Below, one piece after another: positions 1 to 6,259 of a stretch of DNA of 8,277 nt. The notes beneath the pieces are model-generated. The model searched no databases. It was not told where the DNA came from and saw only the letters and a list, made by a program, of their open reading frames with translations. The position numbers and the translations under genes are program-made. Every line of letters starts with the position of its first letter. The first letter of the stretch is position 1. Location: assembly GCA_934650975.1 (NCBI GenBank), contig CAKUFW010000083.1:1-8277 (forward strand). Direction: 5' to 3'. The stretch is from an uncultured Collinsella sp. Its GTDB lineage: Bacteria; Actinomycetota; Coriobacteriia; Coriobacteriales; Coriobacteriaceae.

Positions 1-1607
1 GAGCCGACGATCAGCGCCGCGTCGCCCACGGTGTTGCCGCGGAACATGTAGCGCAGGACCGGCCAGTTGCTGTACGTAGCGGCCTTGGCGCGCCAACGGT
101 AGCACTTCTGGTTATTGCCGAGCATGGCCCAGTGCACGTCCTCGCCACGCGGCGCCTCGGTGGCACCGATGGCGTACTTGTGCGGGGTGTACTCCCAATC
201 CGTGGTGAGGATGGGGCCCGACGGGCAGTTCTCGAGCATGGTCTCGATCATGTCGATCGAATCGTAGACCTCCTGGATGCGAACGGCGGTACGGCCGAAG
301 GCATCGCAGGTGTCGGCCGTAGCGGCGTGCATCTTTTGGACGTCCGGATCGGCGTAGCCGTCGAAGGGATGGTCAAAGCGCACGTCGCGGGCATAGCCCG
401 AGCCACGCATGAGCGGGCCGACCGGCGAGAAGTCGCGGGCGATCTTGCGATCCAGAATGCCGATGCCGCTCGTACGCTCGATAAAGTTGGGCGTGGAGAG
501 CAGCACATCGACGAGCTCGGTGACCTCGGAGCGCAGCTGGTGGATGGTCGTGAGCGTGGAGAGCTTCTGCTCGGCCAAAATGTCGCGACGCACGCCGCCG
601 ATCACGTTGAGGCCGTAGGTCTTGCGGTGACCGGAGAGCTTCTCGGCCAGGTCCATGGACTTCTCGCGGACGCGGAAGAACTGCTGGAAGCCGGAGTCGA
701 AGCCCGTGTAGTGAGACGCCAGGCCAATGTTGAGCAGATGAGAGTGCAGGCGCTCGACCTCGAGCATGATAGCGCGGATGTACTGGGCGCGCGGCGGGAC
801 ATGGATGCCCTGGGCGCGCTCGACGGCCTCGGCATAGGCCACCGAGTGGGCGCAGCCGCAGATGCCGCAGATGCGGTCGGCGAGGAACGTCACGGCATCA
901 TAGTTCAGGCGCGTCTCGGCGACCTTCTCCATGCCGCGGTGCACGTAGAACAGACGGTAGTCGGCGTCGACGATCGTCTCGCCCTCGACGAACAGGCGGA
1001 AGTGACCGGGCTCGTCGGAGGTAATGTGCAACGGGCCCATGGGGACAAGCGTGGTCTCCTTGCCCTTGGTATCAGCCAAGAACTCGTAGTTTTCCATGTC
1101 GCTCGCGGGAGCGGGACGGAAACGGTAGTCCATGGAGTCCTTGCGCAGCGGGTACAGGCCGCTGGGCCAGTCATCGGGCAGTACCAGGCGGCGACGGTCG
1201 GGCAGACCCTCGGGGATCAGGCCGAACATGTCGCGCAGCTCGCGCTCGCCCCACACGCAGGCGGGGACGAACGGCGTCACGGACGGGAACGTCATCTTGG
1301 CGGGATCGACCTCGGTGCGCACGGTAACCCAGCCGGGATCCTCCCCCTCCATGGAGATGACGTAGTACACGGCGTAACGGCCGCACAGGCTGCGCTCGTC
1401 GTTGCCGACAATCACAGGAATCCAGCCGTAGCGCTCGTAATACAGGTAGTGGACGGCCTCGGGCAGACGGTCCAGCTTGACGGTGATCGTCAGCTGGTCC
1501 TCGCACTGCCATTCGACCTTCTCGATAGCGCCCGGCAGTGCAGCGCGCAGGGCCTCGACGTGGCTTTCGCAGCGACGAGCGTAGTCCTTCTTTTCAGGTT
1601 CTGCCAT
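1..1607 (-). CDS. hyfG: Hydrogenase-4 component G, [NiFe]-hydrogenase large (catalytic) subunit HyfG, 3' end beyond window
   Basis: This gene encodes the catalytic large subunit that binds the nickel-iron site and reduces protons to hydrogen (or the reverse) on the cytoplasmic side. The frame is open from ATG at 1607 to the left edge, giving 535 residues without a stop. E. coli HycE and HyfG are about 555-571 long, so only the C-terminal tail is missing. It is a fusion of a NuoC-like domain (about 1-165; WGERELRDMFGLIPEGLPDR around 120-137) and a NuoD-like domain. The latter includes PLHITSDEPGHFRLFVEGE, HRGMEKVAETR, the first nickel-binding motif RICGICGC (Cys247 and Cys250), REKSMDLAEKL, and PRGEDVHWAMLGNNQK near 485-500. 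The visible end, YRWRAKAATYSNWPVLRYMF then RGNTVGDAALIVG (503-535), is where the family continues into the second motif (DPCxxCTDR), which lies off the edge. Cys252, right after the first motif, is unusual: the E. coli proteins have Phe there. Maturation by nickel insertion and C-terminal cleavage is expected from the family but not visible here. Confidence 0.95.
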   Translation of the reverse strand, partial: MAEPEKKDYARRCESHVEALRAALPGAIEKVEWQCEDQLTITVKLDRLPEAVHYLYYERYGWIPVIVGNDERSLCGRYAVYYVISMEGEDPGWVTVRTEVDPAKMTFPSVTPFVPACVWGERELRDMFGLIPEGLPDRRRLVLPDDWPSGLYPLRKDSMDYRFRPAPASDMENYEFLADTKGKETTLVPMGPLHITSDEPGHFRLFVEGETIVDADYRLFYVHRGMEKVAETRLNYDAVTFLADRICGICGCAHSVAYAEAVERAQGIHVPPRAQYIRAIMLEVERLHSHLLNIGLASHYTGFDSGFQQFFRVREKSMDLAEKLSGHRKTYGLNVIGGVRRDILAEQKLSTLTTIHQLRSEVTELVDVLLSTPNFIERTSGIGILDRKIARDFSPVGPLMRGSGYARDVRFDHPFDGYADPDVQKMHAATADTCDAFGRTAVRIQEVYDSIDMIETMLENCPSGPILTTDWEYTPHKYAIGATEAPRGEDVHWAMLGNNQKCYRWRAKAATYSNWPVLRYMFRGNTVGDAALIVG

Positions 1608-1611
1608 GGTG

Positions 1612-3177
1612 CTAATTCACCTCACTTGTCTTGGTCTGGGAACTGAACACCATGCGGTAGAGAGGGGCCTCGTGGAGCTCCTCGACGCTCTGGTTCAAAA
1701 CGACGGACGTTGCATCCTCGACGCCGCTCGTGATGGCGACCGGGGTGGCGATACCGAACCACATGACCACGATCGCGAGGGCGATCTCGGGGATGATCAT
1801 GAGGGCGGGCACCTCGTGGCGCTTCATGCCCTCGGGCGCCTTGCCGAAGATGGACTTGAGCGCGATGCCGGTAAGGGCGAAGTACACGCCGGTGAGGCCG
1901 ATGGCCACGAGCACGACCACCCAGATGGGACCGGACTGAACGCCGGCCACGAAGGTGAGGAACTCGGAGATGAACAGGGCGAACGGCGGGAAGGCGGCGA
2001 GCGCGAGCAGGGCGATGATGGTGAGCGCTGCCGTGACGGGAGCGATCTCGACGACGCCCTTGATCTTGTTCAGGTCGCGGGTGTGGTAGATGTGCTGGAT
2101 GTTACCGGCCATGCAGAAGGCGAGCGCCTTCGTGAAGCCGTGGAAGATGCAGTGCAGCAGGCAGGCGGCGATACCGAGCGGGCCACCGATACCCAGGCAC
2201 AGCGCGACCACGCCGACGTTGTCGACGGAGGAGTACGCGAAGCGGCGCTTGATATCGTCCTGCTTGAAGATGCACAGGGCAGCCACCAGGATGGACAGCG
2301 TGCCCAGGATGAGCAGGAGCGTTCGCGGATAGGTGTCGCCCACCGTGATGATGGACAGGGAGTAGAAGCGGATGATCACCAGCATGGCGCACTTGAGCAG
2401 CACGCCCGAGAGCAGCGCGGAGACCGGGCTCGGAGCCTGGGAGTGCGCGTCGGGCAGCCAGGTGTGCATGGGGAACAGGCCCGCCTTGGTGCCGAAGCCG
2501 ATGACGATGAACGCGAACGCGAGGCGCACGAGCATCGGGTCGAACTGGTCGGCGTAGGGCATGATGGAGGTGAGGAAGGCGGCCTCATGCGCGTTGGGCA
2601 TGATATCGGCGGCGTTCGCGTAGATGAGCAGCGTGCCGAACAGGCCGAAGGCCACACCGGCGGTGCAGACCATCGCGTACTTCCAAGACGCCTCGAGCGC
2701 CTGCTTGTTCTTGTAGATGCCCACGAGGAACACGGTCGACAGCGTAGTGGCCTCGACCGCCGCCCAGGTGAGGATGATGTTGTTGGACAGGCAGGCGAGC
2801 AGCATCGTGAAGACGAACAGGCTGAACAGCGCGTAGTACTGCTTGGTGCGCTCGGCCGGCATGGTCTTCTCCTCGATATCGATCTTGATATAGGAGATGG
2901 AGTACACGCCGGTGATGAACCCGATGATGCCTACCAGAAGGACGAAGATCGACGAGAGCGAATCGAGATGGAGCCACAGGCCCAAAGCGTCGATATTCTG
3001 CCCGCTCGAGAGCATGGTTCCCGCGGTGACGACCGAAAGGACAAGGGTCGCCGCGACGGAGATGGTGTTGAGCCCCGCGAAGACGTTGTAGGACGTCGTC
3101 TTGGGGAGCGCAGCCATAATCAGGGAGAACACGAGAGGACAAGCGAGCAGGGCGACCGCCAGCATTGAAACATCCAT
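1612..3177 (-). CDS. hyfF: Hydrogenase-4 component F, antiporter-like proton-channel subunit HyfF
   Basis: This 521-residue polytopic membrane protein matches the length of E. coli HyfF (about 526) and is the third NuoL/M/N-like subunit, adding another putative proton channel. Readable signatures are Glu142 in TWAAVEATTLSTVFLVG, Lys231 in GFGTKAGLFPMHTWLPDAHS, Lys262 shortly after the SQAPSPVSALLSG stretch (246-258), and His342/His346/Lys350 in LLHCIFHGFTKALAF. AAFPPFALFISEFL (394-407) is the late-helix proline motif. A soluble tail of about 45 residues follows the last helix (about 457-475). The ATG at 3177 is preferred: it follows an AAGGGG ribosome-binding site lying in the last codons of hyfE, and it puts the first helix at the N terminus. 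A Met at codon 5 is a weaker alternative. Codon 4 is TCA, the only TTA/CTA/TCA codon in the gene. The gene ends in TAG, four bases before hyfG, and its last codons supply the hyfG ribosome-binding site. Confidence 0.93.
   Translation of the reverse strand: MDVSMLAVALLACPLVFSLIMAALPKTTSYNVFAGLNTISVAATLVLSVVTAGTMLSSGQNIDALGLWLHLDSLSSIFVLLVGIIGFITGVYSISYIKIDIEEKTMPAERTKQYYALFSLFVFTMLLACLSNNIILTWAAVEATTLSTVFLVGIYKNKQALEASWKYAMVCTAGVAFGLFGTLLIYANAADIMPNAHEAAFLTSIMPYADQFDPMLVRLAFAFIVIGFGTKAGLFPMHTWLPDAHSQAPSPVSALLSGVLLKCAMLVIIRFYSLSIITVGDTYPRTLLLILGTLSILVAALCIFKQDDIKRRFAYSSVDNVGVVALCLGIGGPLGIAACLLHCIFHGFTKALAFCMAGNIQHIYHTRDLNKIKGVVEIAPVTAALTIIALLALAAFPPFALFISEFLTFVAGVQSGPIWVVVLVAIGLTGVYFALTGIALKSIFGKAPEGMKRHEVPALMIIPEIALAIVVMWFGIATPVAITSGVEDATSVVLNQSVEELHEAPLYRMVFSSQTKTSEVN
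1618..1623 (-). promoter_or_regulatory. Ribosome-binding site of hyfG, inside the hyfF coding end
   Basis: GAGGTG on the minus strand encodes the Glu-Val near the hyfF C terminus and lies ten bases before the hyfG ATG, with the hyfF TAG stop between them. The spacing is slightly long but usable, and no other ATG in this frame competes nearby. Confidence 0.6.
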
Positions 3178-3180
3178 GGC

Positions 3181-3834
3181 CTACCCCTTCAATTCGGTCA
3201 GGTCGTGGGAGTCGAGCGACTTGGTGTCGTTCCAAATCCTCACGACGACGGCGGACATGATGATGACGGCGAAGATGGCGTCGGTGGCGATGCCGATCTC
3301 GATGATCTCGGGGGCCGTGGGCGCGAGCAGAGCGAGCGTCACGTGGCTACCGTTCTCCATAAGGCAGTACCCGAAGATCTGCTTGAGGATGTTGCGCTGG
3401 GAGATGATGCACGTGAGGCCGACGAAGAAGTGCGCGAAGCTGATGGCGAGGGCCGGAGTGGCCACCTCGGCGGTGGGCAGGCTCAGGCGCGTGACCACCG
3501 CGAAGCAGACGGCCACCTCCAGACCGGTGAGGATGATGGTCCAGGCCGGCTTGATGGAGGAGGTCAGCGTGCTATCGGCAGGCGAACCCATCTTCTTGTA
3601 GGCACGGTTGAGAATGAACGGAACGAGGATCACCTTGGTGACGAAGGCCGACGCGGCCCACATGAGAAGCTCGGTGGCACCGGTGGTGAGGCCCAGGGTG
3701 AGCAGCACGCCCACCAGGACAACCGACTGGATCGCGTACCACTTGATGGCGGACGGGATGGTCTTCGAGACGACCACCATGGTGGAGGTCACGATCAGAA
3801 GACCGCCCAGGATATTGACTAACGAATAACCCAT
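3181..3834 (-). CDS. hyfE: Hydrogenase-4 component E, NuoK-like small membrane subunit HyfE
   Basis: This 217-residue protein has about six to seven hydrophobic helices and almost exactly the length of E. coli HyfE (216). HyfE is specific to hydrogenase-4-type complexes and has a NuoK-related second half, thought to take part in the proton path between HyfC and the antiporter-like subunits. The NuoK-like part is visible as SQRNILKQIFGYCLMENG (145-162) with membrane-embedded Glu160. It is followed by the PEIIEIGIATDAIFAVIIMS stretch (175-194), which resembles the NuoK C-terminal region. A further buried acidic residue is Glu55 in TGATELLMW. The ATG at 3834 is supported by a full AGGAGGT Shine-Dalgarno sequence overlapping the hyfD stop. 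Codon 5 is TTA, the only TTA/CTA/TCA codon in the gene. The TAG stop lies three bases before the hyfF start codon. Without the neighbours it would be called only a HyfE/NuoK-like membrane protein. Confidence 0.92.
   Translation of the reverse strand: MGYSLVNILGGLLIVTSTMVVVSKTIPSAIKWYAIQSVVLVGVLLTLGLTTGATELLMWAASAFVTKVILVPFILNRAYKKMGSPADSTLTSSIKPAWTIILTGLEVAVCFAVVTRLSLPTAEVATPALAISFAHFFVGLTCIISQRNILKQIFGYCLMENGSHVTLALLAPTAPEIIEIGIATDAIFAVIIMSAVVVRIWNDTKSLDSHDLTELKG
3184..3189 (-). promoter_or_regulatory. Ribosome-binding site of hyfF, inside the hyfE coding end
   Basis: AAGGGG on the minus strand forms the last two sense codons of hyfE (Lys, Gly). It lies six bases before the hyfF ATG, which is separated from the hyfE TAG by only three bases. 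The position supports the start at 3177. Confidence 0.7.
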
Positions 3835-3839
3835 GTCCT

Positions 3840-3846
3840 ACCTCCT
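3840..3846 (-). promoter_or_regulatory. Strong Shine-Dalgarno of hyfE, overlapping the hyfD stop codon
   Basis: The minus strand reads TAGGAGGTAGGACATG. The last two bases of the hyfD TAG stop are the first two bases of a full AGGAGGT Shine-Dalgarno, five bases before the hyfE ATG. A ribosome terminating on hyfD would sit on the hyfE initiation site, which suggests coupled translation. Confidence 0.85.
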
Positions 3847-5302
3847 AACCCATCCAACTAGAGGACAGAGGACCGGCGACGACGACCATGATCATGAGGA
3901 CGACGAACACGAACGCCATGGCGCGCGGAAGGGGCTGGCCGGCGGCCACGGTCTCGCTCGGCTCACCGGGCAGGACCTTACCCATCCAACGCAGGAACCA
4001 TGCGAAGGTGGCGACGGTCTCGACGACCATGACGCACACGAGGACAAAGATGACCGTGTTGGTAGCACCAACCGCGAAGCCACCGGAAATGATCTGGAAC
4101 TTGGAAAAGAACGTGCTCATGGGGGGCACGCCGGCGATAGCGGTCGCGGCGACCGCAAAGCCCACGCCCGTGACCGGGTACTTCTTCATGAGGCCCTGGA
4201 TCTTGGGCAGCATACGGGTTCCCAGCGTGAAGCTGAGAGAGCCAGCGATGAGGAAGAACAGGGTCTTGGTGAACGCGTGGTTGAAGATGTGCTCGACGGC
4301 GCCGTTAAACGCCATCTGGCTTCCGAACACGGAGAGGCCCAGGCCAAAGAACACGTAGGCGAGCTGCGCGATCGTCGAGAAGGCGAGCAGGCGCTTCATA
4401 TCCTTCTGGGGCAGGTACATGAGGAAGCCGAAGAGCATGGTCACGACGGCGTCGATGATGGCGACCCAACCGACGATCTCGGGGATATCGCCGGCGCTCG
4501 CAAGAGCGCGGGCGAACACACACACGCCGACCTTAACCATGGACGCGCCATGAAGGTAGGCGGAAACGGGCGTGGGGGCCTCCATTGCGGAGGGCAGCCA
4601 CATGTAGAGCGGGAACTGGGCGGACTTGGCCCAAGCAGCGAACAGGATGAGCAGCAGCACGACGGTCTTCATACCGGAATCGAGCTGGGAGATCGCGCTC
4701 AGCGCGAACGTGCCGGTTCCGGCGAACAGGAAGGCCGCGCCGATGTAGAGTCCCAGAGCGCCGATATGGGTGATGATGAGCGCCTTCATACCGGCCTTCT
4801 TGGCCGTGGGCGTCATGTAGTAGCTGATGAGGCCCCAGGAGCACACACCGGTGATCTCGAAGAAAACGAGCTGGCCGACGATGGTGGAGCTGTAGGCGAG
4901 ACCGGCCATGGCGCCGATGAACGTGGAGAAGTACACGTAGAAGCGACGACGGGGCGCGTCGGGATGCTCCTTATTCTTATCGCTCATGTACGGGAACGAA
5001 TAGATGACGACGAGCAGGCCGATAGCGACGAACGCGGGTGCGAGCAGCGTGCTCATCCGGTCGAATATGAAGCCCATGACCAAGGTCTGGCCCATACTCG
5101 CCCAGGTTACATCGACCGCGTTCATGCCGTTTCCGGCAAACGTCGCGGCCAAGCCAACGGAAGCGACCGTGGCGATGCCGCCGGCAAAGGCGCAGATCCA
5201 TTTAGCGTAGGGACGCGGCAGCATGACGATGAGCAGGGAGCCCAGCATGGGGACGGCGATCGCCACCATGGCAAAGAGGGACAAGCTCGATTCGATTGAC
5301 AT
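3845..5302 (-). CDS. hyfD: Hydrogenase-4 component D, antiporter-like proton-channel subunit HyfD
   Basis: This 485-residue integral membrane protein of the NuoL/M/N-type antiporter family is close in length to E. coli HyfD (about 479). It would be a second proton channel in the membrane arm and is one of the subunits that separate hydrogenase-4 from hydrogenase-3. Channel residues can be read directly: Glu149 in LVFFEITGVCSWG, Lys226 in AAWAKSAQFP, the MWLPSAMEAPTPVSAYLHGA stretch from Met234, Lys257, and His338/His342/Lys346 in HIFNHAFTKTLFF. GVPPMSTFFSKF (391-402) matches the usual late-helix proline motif of the family. Roughly 13-14 hydrophobic helices are visible. The start is ATG at 5302, followed at once by a TCA serine codon, the only TTA/CTA/TCA codon in the gene. 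A purine-rich ribosome-binding site precedes it. The TAG stop overlaps the Shine-Dalgarno sequence of hyfE, so the two may be translationally coupled. Other NuoM-like antiporter subunits are the only alternative; position in the operon decides for HyfD. Confidence 0.92.
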   Translation of the reverse strand: MSIESSLSLFAMVAIAVPMLGSLLIVMLPRPYAKWICAFAGGIATVASVGLAATFAGNGMNAVDVTWASMGQTLVMGFIFDRMSTLLAPAFVAIGLLVVIYSFPYMSDKNKEHPDAPRRRFYVYFSTFIGAMAGLAYSSTIVGQLVFFEITGVCSWGLISYYMTPTAKKAGMKALIITHIGALGLYIGAAFLFAGTGTFALSAISQLDSGMKTVVLLLILFAAWAKSAQFPLYMWLPSAMEAPTPVSAYLHGASMVKVGVCVFARALASAGDIPEIVGWVAIIDAVVTMLFGFLMYLPQKDMKRLLAFSTIAQLAYVFFGLGLSVFGSQMAFNGAVEHIFNHAFTKTLFFLIAGSLSFTLGTRMLPKIQGLMKKYPVTGVGFAVAATAIAGVPPMSTFFSKFQIISGGFAVGATNTVIFVLVCVMVVETVATFAWFLRWMGKVLPGEPSETVAAGQPLPRAMAFVFVVLMIMVVVAGPLSSSWMG

Positions 5303-5307
5303 AGTTT

Positions 5308-5318
5308 CTCCCTTCTCC
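5308..5318 (-). promoter_or_regulatory. Ribosome-binding site of hyfD
   Basis: Read on the minus strand, GGAGAAGGGAG fills most of the gap between hyfC and hyfD. It contains AAGGGAG five bases before the ATG and GGAG further upstream. It supports the start at 5302. Confidence 0.65.
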
Positions 5319-6242
5319 CTACACGCCTACGACGACGAAGACGAACGCGAGGACCGCGATGCCGACGACGGCCCAGGTCTGGTTACCGAGCACCTTGAAG
5401 CGCGAACGGGAAACGGAGTTCTCGAGCACGCCGCAGACGACGAAATCGACCAGGCACTTGACGAGGAAGACGACGGCGCCCACGAGAGCGGTGACGCCGA
5501 TGGTCGCGGGCTCTCCCCAGGGGATGAAGATGGAGGTGAACCAAGCGACGACCACGACCTGCTTCATGCCCATGGCGAGCTTCATCATGGCCAGGGACGG
5601 GCCGGAGAGCTCGGCGAGCGGGCCCTCCTGGAGCTCCTGCTCGGCTTCGGCCTGATCGAACGGAAGCTTGCCGAGCTCCATGTAACAGGCGGCCGCGAAG
5701 GCGACGCCGGCGAGGATAACGGCGACGACGCTCGAGACGTTGCCCGTAACGATGTGCTGACCCATGGTCGCAATGTCCGTGGAGCCGCACACGATGGCGA
5801 CGGTGAACAGCGCGATGAGCATAGACGGCTCGATGAGCACGCTCATGAGGAGCTCGCGGATACCGCCGAAGCCCGCGTAGGCGTTGGAGGAATCCACGCC
5901 GGACAGCGCGAAGAAGAAGCGGGACAGCGCGAGCGCGTACATGATGGTGATGGCGTCACCAAAGACGGGCATGGGGCTCTGGAGCGTGAACATGGGCAGG
6001 CCCATGGCGAGCATAAACGACACCGCGAGGAACAGCGGCGGCATGATGCGCAGCACGAAGCTCGAGTCGGAACTCACGGACTCGGGACGCGCCATGAGCT
6101 TCGCGAGGTCCCGGTAATCCTGAAGGATGGACGGACCGCGGCGATTGTGCATCTTCGCGCGAATCACACGGGCGAGGCCGGAGAAGAAGGGCGCGACCAG
6201 CATGACCACGAGGCCCTGCGCCATCGCAAGAACGATGTTCAT
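5319..6242 (-). CDS. hyfC: Hydrogenase-4 component C, NuoH-like membrane anchor HyfC
   Basis: This 307-residue membrane protein of the NuoH/HycD/HyfC family anchors the hydrogenase module to the membrane arm and carries part of the path that links redox chemistry to proton movement. E. coli HycD and HyfC have about 307-315 residues. The two diagnostic cytoplasmic loops are present: MHNRRGPSILQDYRDL after the first helix (residues 31-46) and the acidic LPFDQAEAEQELQEGPLAE loop (193-211), with Glu189 just before it and ELSG (211-214) closing it. About eight hydrophobic helices are visible. I chose the ATG at 6242 because it starts the protein right at the first helix and has a purine-rich ribosome-binding site upstream. 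The frame stays open upstream to a Met codon at 6593, but that would overlap hyfB by more than 300 bases and add a basic, low-complexity peptide unlike the family. The gene has none of the codons TTA, CTA or TCA. It ends in TAG, 16 bases before hyfD. Confidence 0.93.
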   Translation of the reverse strand: MNIVLAMAQGLVVMLVAPFFSGLARVIRAKMHNRRGPSILQDYRDLAKLMARPESVSSDSSFVLRIMPPLFLAVSFMLAMGLPMFTLQSPMPVFGDAITIMYALALSRFFFALSGVDSSNAYAGFGGIRELLMSVLIEPSMLIALFTVAIVCGSTDIATMGQHIVTGNVSSVVAVILAGVAFAAACYMELGKLPFDQAEAEQELQEGPLAELSGPSLAMMKLAMGMKQVVVVAWFTSIFIPWGEPATIGVTALVGAVVFLVKCLVDFVVCGVLENSVSRSRFKVLGNQTWAVVGIAVLAFVFVVVGV

Positions 6243-6246
6243 AATA

Positions 6247-6256
6247 TCCTCTCCCC
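6247..6256 (-). promoter_or_regulatory. Ribosome-binding site of hyfC
   Basis: Read on the minus strand, the purine-rich GGGGAGAGGA sits four bases before the hyfC ATG and lies wholly in the 17-base gap after the hyfB stop codon. It supports the start at 6242 over the much longer open frame extending into hyfB. Confidence 0.7.
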
Positions 6257-6259
6257 TCT

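Noticed and set aside
132..1646. Long plus-strand ORF of 504 codons opposite hyfG
   Set aside because: It is exactly in register with the hyfG codons and stays open only because hyfG avoids TTA, CTA and TCA. Its product is rich in Arg, Asp, Gly and Ala with no domain, while the minus strand encodes a clearly conserved hydrogenase large subunit.
1606..3168. Long plus-strand ORF of 520 codons opposite hyfF
   Set aside because: It is in register with hyfF and ends precisely at the complement of the one TCA codon (codon 4). The Asp/Glu/His/Arg/Gly-rich product is a composition artefact.
2585..3235. Alternative-frame minus-strand ORF of 216 codons across the hyfE-hyfF junction
   Set aside because: It is an out-of-frame reading of hyfF with Arg/His-rich sequence, no membrane segments and no motif. 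The overlapping frame encodes conserved HyfF.
3205..3822. Plus-strand ORF of 205 codons opposite hyfE
   Set aside because: Its stop is the complement of the single TTA codon of hyfE. The product has low-complexity, charge-rich composition with no recognisable motif.
3833..5299. Long plus-strand ORF of 488 codons opposite hyfD
   Set aside because: It is in register with hyfD and ends at the complement of the TCA second codon. It is the same codon-bias artefact, rich in His, Asp, Glu and Gly.
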